A stretch of 38,512 nucleotides of DNA from a virus, in IMG/VR virus record IMGVR_UViG_3300032268_001152, positions 1 to 38,512 of that record. The stretch is one strand, 5' to 3'. The first letter of the stretch is position 1; each line of letters opens with the position of its first letter. The translations under genes were made by a program, and so were the position numbers. Shown in pieces: positions 16,220-23,974 of this stretch. Under the pieces are notes generated by a model. The model did not search any database, was not told the DNA's origin, and saw only the letters and a program-made list of their open reading frames with translations.

Positions 16220-16932
16220 CAAATAAAGTTTTGGCGATTATTCTTGCTCGTGGTGGATCAAAAGGCATTCCAAAAAAGAATATTAAGGAAATATGCGGTA
16301 AGCCACTTATTGCATACACTATAGAAGCTGCTCTATCGAGCGGTACTTTTGATAAAGTTGTGGTGAGCACAGACTCACATGAGATAGCATCAGTTGCAAA
16401 ATCTTTCGGTGCAACAGTTCCATTTATGAGACCTAATGAGCTGTCTCAGGATCATGTGTGGTCGCGTGATGCTTTACGTCATGCTGTTCTTGAGTGTGAA
16501 AAAGAATACGGAACATTATATGACTATGTTGTAGAATTGCCTTGTGTAGCACCTTTAAGAAATGACACTCACATAAGAGAAGCAGTAAACAAACTCATAC
16601 AGACAGGTGCTGATAGTGTTATTTCTGTTTGCAAAATGCAAGACAAGCATCCTGTTCGAATGAAGAGAATTGTTGAAGACACAATTCAAGATTTTTGTAA
16701 GGAATTTCCTGAAGGTGAAGGATCAAGAAGACAAGATCTTGATCCTTGTTATATAAGAAATGGTGCAATCTATGCAATGACAAGAAAATGCATAGTGGAT
16801 GACTTTTCTAGAAACGGAAGCGTTTCTAGACCTTATATTATGGATGAGATTCATTCTGTGAACATTGACTCAATGATAGATTATTATCTTGCTGAATCAA
16901 TTATAAGGTTAAAGAATGAAAGTAAGATTTGA
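16216..16932 (+). CDS. neuA: CMP-nonulosonate (N-acetylneuraminate-type) cytidylyltransferase
   Basis: A 238-residue nucleotidyltransferase close to the usual ~230 for NeuA-type enzymes. [16 protein letters not shown] at 8-23 is the CTP-binding loop. [15 protein letters not shown] at 48-62, MRPNELSQD at 71-79 and LPCVAPLR at 108-115 follow the family order, and IRNGAIYA lies in the sugar-binding half. It activates a nonulosonic or related acid as a CMP-sugar. With the NeuB-like enzyme nearby, CMP-activation of a sialic-acid-like sugar is the best reading, though CMP-Kdo-type or other acylneuraminate relatives cannot be excluded. The 3' end overlaps the next gene by 17 bases. Confidence 0.82.
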   Translation: MTNKVLAIILARGGSKGIPKKNIKEICGKPLIAYTIEAALSSGTFDKVVVSTDSHEIASVAKSFGATVPFMRPNELSQDHVWSRDALRHAVLECEKEYGTLYDYVVELPCVAPLRNDTHIREAVNKLIQTGADSVISVCKMQDKHPVRMKRIVEDTIQDFCKEFPEGEGSRRQDLDPCYIRNGAIYAMTRKCIVDDFSRNGSVSRPYIMDEIHSVNIDSMIDYYLAESIIRLKNESKI

Positions 16933-17842
16933 TTGTCCTTTAGACTTTCTCTCTGAATCAGATATTTCTAATTTTCTAGAAAAAAATAAGCTGCAGATTG
17001 ACAGTCTCAACCCTGACATCATTGTAGTAAATCCAGGAACTAGTAGATTTTTGGATAAGAAATATTTTTCTGAATTTCATGACTTGAAGTTTGTATGCAC
17101 TCCTTCGACGGGTGTCAATCACATAGACACAAAATATCTTGATAGTCTAGGAGTAAAGTACTATTGTCTGCTTGATAACAGGCCTGTGCTTGATGACATA
17201 CATGCATCTGCAGAATTCACATGGATTCATATAATGAATCTACACAGAAAGTTTTTAGATGCTGTTCACTCTATTGATTCTTGGAGATCAAGTGAAAATG
17301 AGGCATTATTAAGATCTAATGAGCTACATCAAAAGACGATTGGTATAATTGGTATGGGAAGAATTGGAAATAAAATTGCCAATTATGCCAGCAGCTTTGG
17401 AATGAATATAAAGTTTTATGATCCGTACGTTGATGTTTGCACATCAATTAAAAGGTCAGAAAAAGTCAAGTCATTAGATGAGTTGTGTGTTTGTGACGTG
17501 ATTTCCATCAACTGTTATCTTACAAATGAAACAAGAGAAATAATAACATATGGATCACTTGACAATTTAAGAAAAGGGTCTATTGTCGTCAATACATCGA
17601 GGGGTGAAGTTGTCGATGAAAATTACATTGCTCATCTTGTGACAAATAGAGATATACTTTATGGTGCAGATGTTCTCCAGGGAGAGCAAAATCTAGATAA
17701 GCTTTTTAGTTCACCGCTCTATAGACTCTCAAAATTAATGCCGAATAGAGTAACACTAACACCACATGTTGCTGGTGCTACAAAAGAAAGCCAAACAAAA
17801 GCACTTCAGGCAGTCATAGATGTTATTAGAGGACAAATATGA
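16916..17842 (+). CDS. D-isomer 2-hydroxyacid dehydrogenase (phosphoglycerate dehydrogenase-like)
   Basis: A 308-residue NAD-dependent dehydrogenase without extra regulatory domains. The cofactor motif IIGMGRIG is at 144-151. The catalytic set is present: R229 in [11 protein letters not shown]257 in ADVLQGE with D252, and H284 in [19 protein letters not shown] at 62-71 contributes to carboxylate binding. AAGG 7 bases before the ATG supports the start despite the 17-base overlap with neuA. In this setting it may oxidise or reduce a 2-keto or 2-hydroxy acid precursor of the glycan (inference). No serine-biosynthesis genes surround it, so the usual serA role is unlikely. Confidence 0.75.
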   Translation: MKVRFDCPLDFLSESDISNFLEKNKLQIDSLNPDIIVVNPGTSRFLDKKYFSEFHDLKFVCTPSTGVNHIDTKYLDSLGVKYYCLLDNRPVLDDIHASAEFTWIHIMNLHRKFLDAVHSIDSWRSSENEALLRSNELHQKTIGIIGMGRIGNKIANYASSFGMNIKFYDPYVDVCTSIKRSEKVKSLDELCVCDVISINCYLTNETREIITYGSLDNLRKGSIVVNTSRGEVVDENYIAHLVTNRDILYGADVLQGEQNLDKLFSSPLYRLSKLMPNRVTLTPHVAGATKESQTKALQAVIDVIRGQI

Positions 17843-18507
17843 ATAAGGTTACTGTTGGCATTTGTTGCTATCAACAAAAAAAGTGGCTGTATAGATGTCT
17901 AAGAAGTCTTGCATCTCAAAAGAATATTCATAAAAATGATTTTGAAGTAATTGTTGTAAATGATGAGCCTGGAACTGAGATAGAAATTGATGAAATTACT
18001 TCAAGATTAAGTGATCTTATCAACATAAGAGTCATTCACAATAGACAAAATTTAGGTCTACCGGCTTCTTTAAATAAGATTTTGGTGAATGCAAGAGGAA
18101 GATATTTTGTAAGAGTTGATGCTGATGATTACGTCTCAGAGCAATTTTTGTATTTTTTGATGACATTCTTAGAAATGAATAGGAAGCATCAATCAGTTGC
18201 ATGTGATTATAAAAAAGTTGATTATGTAGGCAACATAATTGAAACTCACGTGGACGCTTGTGAACATCCAATTGCTTGTGGAATAATGTTCACATATGAG
18301 TCTCTATGTGAAGTAGGACTTTATAATGAAAAGTTTAAAATGAGAGAAGGACACGAATTGTTGTCCAGATTTAAAGAGAAATTTAGGCTTTTCAATCTGC
18401 CAGTGCCTCTGTACAGATATAGAATGCACGATTCTAATAGAACACTAAACAGAGATGAAGTTTCTGTTTATGATAATGAGCTTTCATCAATTTCTCAAAA
18501 GGATTAA
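17839..18507 (+). CDS. Family 2 glycosyltransferase
   Basis: A 222-residue GT-A enzyme with ATGA-coupled start. VTVGICCYQQKKWLYRCLRS at 4-23 is the opening strand and helix, IVVNDEPG at 38-45 replaces the common VDDGS, NRQNLGLPASLNK at 68-80 is the standard N-x-G-x-x-x-x-x-N segment, and FVRVDADDYV at 90-99 holds the DxD metal site. At 222 residues it is short for GT2 and lacks an extra C-terminal domain. Sugar specificity unknown. Confidence 0.85.
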   Translation: MNKVTVGICCYQQKKWLYRCLRSLASQKNIHKNDFEVIVVNDEPGTEIEIDEITSRLSDLINIRVIHNRQNLGLPASLNKILVNARGRYFVRVDADDYVSEQFLYFLMTFLEMNRKHQSVACDYKKVDYVGNIIETHVDACEHPIACGIMFTYESLCEVGLYNEKFKMREGHELLSRFKEKFRLFNLPVPLYRYRMHDSNRTLNRDEVSVYDNELSSISQKD

Positions 18508-18509
18508 TA

Positions 18510-19394
18510 ATGTCTGTTAATAAGGTCAACATTGGTGTCGTCGGTAACGGTTTTGTTGGATCTGCTCTTGTTAGTGGATTTTCTCTTCATGTCGACGATA
18601 TTCTCATTTATGATAGAGATTCGAAGAGATCAACCCACAGTCTTGAACAAATTGTAAGAGACTGTAGTGTGATATTTGTCTCTGTTCCTACACCAATGTT
18701 TGAGTCAGGTGAGTGTGATCTATCGATTGTCTATAGTGCTGTGAGTGACTATCATTCTATAAGAAATTCTTTAGAACAATCAGAGCGAATATCAAATCAA
18801 GTAATTGTGATTAGATCAACAATAGTTCCAGGAACAATGGAAAAACTGTCAGAGAAGTATCCAGATGTAAAGTTTGTTTTTAATCCTGAGTTTCTAACTG
18901 AAAGAAGAGCACGTCTAGACTTTATAAATGCATCTCGAATTGTTCTGGGCGGAAATGATGAGGAAGCACTTAGCACTGTTGAAAGAATTTATAGAATAAG
19001 ATTTCCCTATATTCCAATTGTTAAGACAGACTTTTCAACTGCACAGCTAATCAAATACATGGCAAATTGTTTCTTTGCAACAAAGGTCTCATTTATGAAT
19101 GAGATGTATCAAGTCTGCATAGCTTCAGGAGGCGACTGGGATACTGCTGTTAAGGGACTTATGCTTGATGGTAGAATTGGAAATTCTCACATAGATGTTC
19201 CTGGTCACGATGGTGATTTTGGATTTGGCGGCAAGTGCTTTCCAAAGGATATCAATGCAATGATCAAGAGATGTGAAGAACTTGGTGTAGAACCTTCTGT
19301 GTTAAAAGGTGCTTGGAATAAAAATAAGCAAGTTCGAAAGAATCTTGACTGGTATGATATTCCCGGCGCTGTTACAAAGACAGAAAAAGATTGA
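18510..19394 (+). CDS. UDP-glucose/GDP-mannose 6-dehydrogenase family protein, C-terminal domain missing
   Basis: A 294-residue NAD-dependent dehydrogenase. GVVGNGFVGSAL at 9-20 is the cofactor loop, FVSVPTPM at 56-63, IRSTIVPGT at 101-109, FNPEFLTE at 124-131 (catalytic Glu), QLIKYMAN at 179-186 (catalytic Lys182) and GFGGKCFPKD at 238-247 (catalytic Cys243) are all intact. Usual members have ~390-450 residues and a third, UDP-binding C-terminal Rossmann domain; this protein ends about where that domain would begin. It should oxidise a nucleotide hexose to a uronic acid if it can still bind substrate. A short form acting as an oligomer, or with a partner, is possible. Two bases separate it from the previous stop. 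Confidence 0.78.
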   Translation: MSVNKVNIGVVGNGFVGSALVSGFSLHVDDILIYDRDSKRSTHSLEQIVRDCSVIFVSVPTPMFESGECDLSIVYSAVSDYHSIRNSLEQSERISNQVIVIRSTIVPGTMEKLSEKYPDVKFVFNPEFLTERRARLDFINASRIVLGGNDEEALSTVERIYRIRFPYIPIVKTDFSTAQLIKYMANCFFATKVSFMNEMYQVCIASGGDWDTAVKGLMLDGRIGNSHIDVPGHDGDFGFGGKCFPKDINAMIKRCEELGVEPSVLKGAWNKNKQVRKNLDWYDIPGAVTKTEKD

Positions 19395-19405
19395 AGGACT
19401 CAGGA

Positions 19406-20272
19406 ATGAAAAAAATACTTGTAACAGGTGGTCTAGGATTTGTTGGTTCACACTTGGTTGAACACCTTCTTGTGAATGTCAATGCAGAGATAACTGTAAT
19501 CGACAGTCTTGTGTCAGAAAGTTCCACCAAAGAAAATATGCGGCCAGGTGTAAGATACTGGATTGATGATATTTCAAATCTAAATTCATACAAGTATTCA
19601 GAAGAAAAGTTTGATACTATTTTTCACCTTGCTGCTCTTGCAAGAATCCAGCCAAGTTTTAAGGATCCTCTAAGCTATCTTTCAATTGATATGATGGGTA
19701 CTTCTCATGTTCTTGAGTTTGCTAGGATTAGAGGCTCAAATGTAGTTTATGCAGGAAGTAGCTCAGCATATGGAGGTCCAATGCTTAATCCGTATGCATT
19801 TGCAAAATATACAGGTGAGCAGGTGTGTGAGATGTATTCAAAAGTATATGGAATGAATACAGTCATAGCTAGATTCTTTAATGTGTATGGTGTAAGACAG
19901 CCAGTGTCAGGACCCTATGCGACAGTTGTTGGTATATTTGAAGATCAAAAGAAAAATGATCGACCTCTCACAGTTACAGGAGATGGTGAGCAGAGAAGAG
20001 ACTTCACTCACGTTTCAGATATTGCTGCAGGTCTTTTAGCACTTTCAAAGGGAGACCACACAGGAGATATCTACAATCTTGGCACGGGAAAGAATCTCTC
20101 TATTAATGAGCTTGCCAGACTTTTTAATCCATCTGAGATACAGTATTTACCACAGCGTCCAGGTGAGGCAAGAAATACTCTTGCTGACATTGTTGAGACT
20201 ACTTCAAAGCTAGGCTGGGTACCAAAAGTCAATATCGAGGATTACGTAAGTCAATTTCTTTTGTCAAAGTGA
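19406..20272 (+). CDS. NAD-dependent nucleotide-sugar epimerase/dehydratase (extended SDR)
   Basis: The start is set at ATG 19406, with AAGGA suitably upstream; a TTG at 19391 overlapping the previous stop is a possible alternative. The 288-residue product has ILVTGGLGFVGSHL at 4-17 (NAD binding), FHLAALA at 73-79, a SSSAYGG segment at 118-124 and the catalytic Y130-x3-K134 in PYAFAKYTGEQ. ARFFNVYGVRQ and RDFTHVSDIA match UDP-sugar epimerases. It is slightly shorter than the usual ~310-330. With the upstream dehydrogenase it could make or epimerise a UDP-uronic acid or act as a 4-epimerase. It is the last gene before the promoter at 20295. Confidence 0.8.
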   Translation: MKKILVTGGLGFVGSHLVEHLLVNVNAEITVIDSLVSESSTKENMRPGVRYWIDDISNLNSYKYSEEKFDTIFHLAALARIQPSFKDPLSYLSIDMMGTSHVLEFARIRGSNVVYAGSSSAYGGPMLNPYAFAKYTGEQVCEMYSKVYGMNTVIARFFNVYGVRQPVSGPYATVVGIFEDQKKNDRPLTVTGDGEQRRDFTHVSDIAAGLLALSKGDHTGDIYNLGTGKNLSINELARLFNPSEIQYLPQRPGEARNTLADIVETTSKLGWVPKVNIEDYVSQFLLSK

Positions 20273-20294
20273 AAGACTTGAATCGTATTGATTC

Positions 20295-20323
20295 TTGAAT
20301 ATTTTGTACCCTGATGTTATAAT
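20295..20323 (+). promoter_or_regulatory. Strong sigma70-like promoter with extended -10
   Basis: TTGAAT (20295-20300), a 17-bp spacer and a perfect TATAAT (20318-20323) form a near-consensus promoter. TG at 20315-20316 adds an extended -10 (TGTTATAAT). The expected transcription start, 6-8 bases after the -10, falls on or next to the A of the ATG at 20330, implying a leaderless or nearly leaderless mRNA for the nuclease gene. The -10 sits inside the inverted repeat at 20307-20330. Confidence 0.75.
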
Positions 20324-20330
20324 CAGGGTA
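20307..20330. repeat. Perfect 9-bp inverted repeat spanning the -10 and the start codon
   Basis: TACCCTGAT (20307-20315) and its exact reverse complement ATCAGGGTA (20322-20330) flank the six bases GTTATA. The right arm ends on the A of the nuclease start codon, and the whole element covers the -10 box. In DNA it could be an operator. In a transcript reading through from the glycan island it would fold into a hairpin hiding the start codon. It is not a normal terminator, as no T tract follows on either strand. Confidence 0.75.
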
Positions 20331-21187
20331 TGACATCTGAAACAGAAAATAAAATCTCTCTTCCTGTTCTACCAACTGGAAAGCCACACATCTCTTTCTC
20401 TGAGGTGAAGTGTTGGAAAGAATGTTCCTGGAGACATAAGCTCATTCACATTGAAAAGGTTGATGTGTTTGAGCCGTCTCCTTTTCTTCCATTTGGAACA
20501 GCTGTCCATGCTGGTTGTGAGTCTCTTCTTGAGACAAATTTGGTTGATAGAGAGACTCTAATTTCCAACTTCAAGAAAGAATGGGACAAGAGTAATTTTG
20601 ACGACCCTGCTTGGATTTCAAAGCAGCCTGGTTGGTATAAGCACGCTCCTTTTGAGACATGGGCCAAGTGGGCAAATGAGATGTGGAATGACGTGATTCC
20701 ATTTCTTGATAGCACTTTTCCAGGTTGGGAAATTTTCAAAGCAGAAGAAGATCTATATGAGGACATAGACGATCTTAATGTTAAGTTCAAGGGATTCATT
20801 GACGGTGTTATAAAGATTCCTAATAAGAAGGGAACAGGATATCAATACTGGATTATCGACTGGAAGACAGCGCAGTCTTACGGATGGAAACGGGAGAAGA
20901 AGCAGGACATCTTAATGACGTCTCAGCTTATTCTATACAAGCATTTTTGGGCTAAAAAGCACGGAATTCCACTGACAGACATCAGGTGCGGATTTATTCT
21001 TCTTAAGCGCGCTGCAAAGCCAGGTAAAATTTGTGAACTTGTTCCAGTTTCAGTAGGACCAAAGTCTATCGAAAAGGCAACAAAAATTGTCAAGAGTATG
21101 ATAAGTTCAGTTAGAAAAGGCTTCTATCTCAAGAATAGACACTCATGTGGATTTTGTCAGTTTAATAATACAGCACACTGTCCCTGA
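20330..21187 (+). CDS. PD-(D/E)XK nuclease, Cas4/RecB-like with four-cysteine Fe-S signature
   Basis: A 285-residue nuclease. HISFSEVKCWKECSWRHKL at 20-38 is the RecB-like N-terminal helix. H60 sits in PFGTAVHAG. D158 in GFIDGV and D177-x-K179 in WIIDWKTA are the metal-binding core, followed by Q199-x3-Y203 in SQLILYKH. Cysteines at 28/32 and at 273, 276 and 284 (CGFC then HC) match the Cas4/AddB 4Fe-4S layout. The family degrades or trims DNA ends; a phage recombination or host-DNA processing role is likely. ATG 20330 is forced: a stop at 20312 blocks upstream extension and no later start keeps the first motif. No ribosome-binding site precedes it; AGGG abuts the ATG. It is not a glycan gene. 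Confidence 0.8.
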   Translation: MTSETENKISLPVLPTGKPHISFSEVKCWKECSWRHKLIHIEKVDVFEPSPFLPFGTAVHAGCESLLETNLVDRETLISNFKKEWDKSNFDDPAWISKQPGWYKHAPFETWAKWANEMWNDVIPFLDSTFPGWEIFKAEEDLYEDIDDLNVKFKGFIDGVIKIPNKKGTGYQYWIIDWKTAQSYGWKREKKQDILMTSQLILYKHFWAKKHGIPLTDIRCGFILLKRAAKPGKICELVPVSVGPKSIEKATKIVKSMISSVRKGFYLKNRHSCGFCQFNNTAHCP

Positions 21188-21241
21188 GATTTACCAGGCG
21201 ACATATTTTGTTAGTTTTGCTGTTAGGAGTGAGTTCATAGA

Positions 21242-22486
21242 ATGAAGAAGAAGATCTTAATGCTTTCTGATCACGCCCTCTCTACTTCTGGAGTCGGATG
21301 CCAAAGTAGATACCTAATCGAAGGATTAGCTAAGAAGGGTAATTGGTCTGTTCGCCAATTTGGCGCAGCAATTAAGCATGCCAATTACAATGTAATAAAA
21401 GTTACGGATGACTTTATCATAAAGCCTGTTGATGGTTTTGGGTCTCCTGATCTTCTTAGACAGACACTTGCCGTTGAGCGTCCTGATGTCCTCCTACTTT
21501 TCACAGATCCTAGATTCTTTATCTGGGTCTGGGAAATGGAAGATGAAATTCATCAGATCTGTCCAATAGCATACTGGCACGTGTGGGACAATTTGCCTGT
21601 CCCAACCTTTAACAAGGTTCTTTATGAGTCAACTGATCTCATAAATTGTCATTCTCATTTGACTTATAATTTTGTCAAGGATATTGGTCCAGGCAAGACA
21701 AATTTCATACCTCACGCTCTACCACAAGAGGTTTTCTTCCCAATTCAGAACAAGGAAGAAATTAAAAAGCACAAGATTCAACTGCTTGGCGAGAAGCGAA
21801 AGGATCACTTTGTTCTTTTTTGGGTCAATAGAAACGCTAAGAGAAAGCGCCCTGGAGACCTTCTTTGGGCATGGAAAGAGTTTGTGAGCATGACTGTGCA
21901 AAAGCACGGTGAGTGTAATGCAACACTTCTAATGCACACCCAGCCTAATGATCAAGAAGGGCCAAATCTATATGCAGTCGCAGAGATGCTCGGAATCTCT
22001 GACAGTGTTGTATTTTCACCTGAGAGAATAGATTTTTCAAAGATGAATGTTCTCCACAACATTTCAGATGCATGCATTAATATTAGCTATGCTGAAGGAT
22101 TCGGACTCTCAACTCTAGAGTCAATGCAGTGCGGAAAGCCAGTAATTGCTCTCAAGACAGGCGGTTTGACACGTCAAGTTGTTGATCACAGGGACGAGTC
22201 TGAAAATGGTGTCTCACTCCCAGTAGAGTTTCAATCAATGGTAGGCTCCCAGCAGGTGCCATTTATTTATGAAGACTATTGCTCTGCTAACACAACAGCA
22301 AATGCAATCTCGAAGCTTTATGAGATGTCTCCAGAAGAAAGAGATGTACTAGGATCTAAGGCAAGAAATTATGCCCTATCACAGTTCAATCTTCAGAACA
22401 CTATTGATGATTGGGATAGGACACTCACAGATCTAACAGAAAACTGGAAGAATAATTTGAAGTCCTGGGAAGTGAAGGAGATCTGA
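21242..22486 (+). CDS. Family 4 glycosyltransferase
   Basis: A 414-residue full-length GT-B enzyme. The acceptor domain begins ILMLSDHALSTSGVGCQSRY and contains IAYWHVWDNLPVP. The donor domain has FWVNRNAKRKRP (phosphate contact) and YAEGFGLSTLESMQCGKP near residue 283 (E-x7-E element), then ALKTGG. A 54-base gap with TTAGGAG about 11 bases before the ATG separates it from the nuclease. Its composition resembles the structural genes rather than the AT-rich island. Closeness to virion genes suggests, but does not prove, glycosylation of virion proteins. Confidence 0.85.
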   Translation: MKKKILMLSDHALSTSGVGCQSRYLIEGLAKKGNWSVRQFGAAIKHANYNVIKVTDDFIIKPVDGFGSPDLLRQTLAVERPDVLLLFTDPRFFIWVWEMEDEIHQICPIAYWHVWDNLPVPTFNKVLYESTDLINCHSHLTYNFVKDIGPGKTNFIPHALPQEVFFPIQNKEEIKKHKIQLLGEKRKDHFVLFWVNRNAKRKRPGDLLWAWKEFVSMTVQKHGECNATLLMHTQPNDQEGPNLYAVAEMLGISDSVVFSPERIDFSKMNVLHNISDACINISYAEGFGLSTLESMQCGKPVIALKTGGLTRQVVDHRDESENGVSLPVEFQSMVGSQQVPFIYEDYCSANTTANAISKLYEMSPEERDVLGSKARNYALSQFNLQNTIDDWDRTLTDLTENWKNNLKSWEVKEI

Positions 22487-23649
22487 TGAAGAGAGTACTA
22501 CTAAGAGGACCATTCCTCACGGTTTCTGGATATGGGGTTCACGCAAGACAAGTTGCAAGATGGGCTCTTCAAAATCCCGACTGGGACGTAAAGTTTCAGA
22601 CACTTGGTTGGGGTATTACTCCCTGGATTCTTGACAAGAATGCAGAGATGGGCCTCGCAGGTAAAATCATGGAGAGATCAATTTCCCATGAGAACATTGT
22701 TGGTTTTGATCTTTCAATACAAGTTCAACTTCCAAATGAGTGGGATTCAAGACTTGCAAGAACAAATATTGGTGTAACTGCTGCAGTTGAAACTGATAAG
22801 TGCAATCCTCAGTGGATTGATTGCTGCAATAAAATGAATGCTGTTGTTGTTCCATCAAGTCATACGAAGAAGACTCTTATGAATAGTGGAAAGGTAACTT
22901 CACCGATACACGTGATTCCTGAGAGTTTTTATGATGAGATACTTCACAGCAGAAGTTTAAGTACAAACTTTAACTTTTCTACAAGTTTCAACTTTCTTGT
23001 ATTTGGACAGATAACTGGTAGCAATCCTGAGAATGATCGAAAGAATCTTTTCTACACTCTTAAGTGGATGTTTGAAGAGTTTAAGGATGAAAAGGATGTA
23101 GGTATTGTATTTAAGGCCAACTCTGGAAAGATGACAAGAATTGATAGGGCAGTTACAACAAAGTTTGTAACTCAAATTGTTAAAGAAGTCAGAGCTTCAG
23201 AATTTCCAAGAATTCATCTCGTTCATGGAAATATGAAGAATGAGGAGATGATTGACTTGATGACTCATCCATCAGTGAAGTGTATGGTTTCACTCACAAG
23301 AGGCGAGGGATACGGTCTACCTCTTCTAGAGTCCGCTGCCGTGGGCCTTCCTATTATTGCAACAAATTGGTCTGGACACACAGACTTCCTCGATGAGGAA
23401 AATTACCTTCCAATTGATTACAGTCTCGTAAATGTTCATGAGTCCAGAATTGATGGAAAGATTTTTATCCCAGGATCTAAATGGGCAATGCCTTCTGAGT
23501 CTGATGCAAAGAAGAAGATGAGAAAGTTCTATCAAAAGTCTAATACTGTAAAGTATAAGGCGACAGAAATGTCAAAGAGAATTAGAAAAGACTACAGCTT
23601 TGCATCTGTCTCAAAGATGTATGATCAAAAATTAGCAGATTTCATTTGA
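22486..23649 (+). CDS. Family 4-like glycosyltransferase
   Basis: A 387-residue GT-B protein whose ATG overlaps the previous stop (TGATG). The N-terminus RVLLRGPFLTVSGYGVHARQ shows the acceptor glycine loop. The linker HVIPESFYDE, the segment FGQITGSNPENDRKN (in place of the usual R-x4-K phosphate site), and TRGEGYGLPLLESAAVGLP near residue 271 give the GT4 donor site, followed by ATNWSGHTDFL. The pair with the upstream transferase is likely to act in series. It immediately precedes a small membrane protein and the sigma-like gene. Confidence 0.83.
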   Translation: MKRVLLRGPFLTVSGYGVHARQVARWALQNPDWDVKFQTLGWGITPWILDKNAEMGLAGKIMERSISHENIVGFDLSIQVQLPNEWDSRLARTNIGVTAAVETDKCNPQWIDCCNKMNAVVVPSSHTKKTLMNSGKVTSPIHVIPESFYDEILHSRSLSTNFNFSTSFNFLVFGQITGSNPENDRKNLFYTLKWMFEEFKDEKDVGIVFKANSGKMTRIDRAVTTKFVTQIVKEVRASEFPRIHLVHGNMKNEEMIDLMTHPSVKCMVSLTRGEGYGLPLLESAAVGLPIIATNWSGHTDFLDEENYLPIDYSLVNVHESRIDGKIFIPGSKWAMPSESDAKKKMRKFYQKSNTVKYKATEMSKRIRKDYSFASVSKMYDQKLADFI

Positions 23650-23650
23650 T

Positions 23651-23974
23651 ATGGACTGGAAGCTATCAATAATTATTTTACTGAGTTTAGGACTCGCTGT
23701 TTCAACCTATTATTTGGCAAAATTTTCACTTATTATTCTAAGGATTCAGGAAGCAATTGAAGAGTCTCTTGATGTAATTGATGAGAGATATCAGTCAATT
23801 AGCAAGATATTAGAGATACCGCTTTTTTATGATAGTCCTCAGATAAGACAAGTAATAAATGATATAAAAATAACTAGAGACACACTTCTGAAAGTTGCAA
23901 AACGTTTTGCAACTGTAGCAGTAGATGAAACAGACGACCAACAAGAGGACGTCTCTAATGACAAGAAAAATTAA
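23651..23974 (+). CDS. Small single-pass membrane protein of unknown function
   Basis: A 107-residue protein starting 1 base after the previous stop. Residues ~5-28 (SIIILLSLGLAVSTYYLAKF) form a clear hydrophobic helix. It is followed by a charged, helix-rich region likely to form a coiled coil (IQEAIEESLDVIDERYQSI) and an acidic, Gln/Asp-rich tail ending NDKKN. It overlaps the sigma-like gene by 17 bases. No family is recognised. A spanin or lysis role was considered, but no lipobox or proline-rich pattern supports it. Confidence 0.62.
   Translation: MDWKLSIIILLSLGLAVSTYYLAKFSLIILRIQEAIEESLDVIDERYQSISKILEIPLFYDSPQIRQVINDIKITRDTLLKVAKRFATVAVDETDDQQEDVSNDKKN

Noticed and set aside
16916-17842. 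serA (serine biosynthesis phosphoglycerate dehydrogenase)
   Set aside because: Fold and catalytic residues fit the broad family, but there are no serine-pathway neighbours or regulatory domain, so a specific serA call is not supported.
20307-20330. The inverted repeat as an intrinsic terminator of the glycan island
   Set aside because: No T tract follows the stem on either strand, and it overlaps a promoter and a start codon. A regulatory role fits better.
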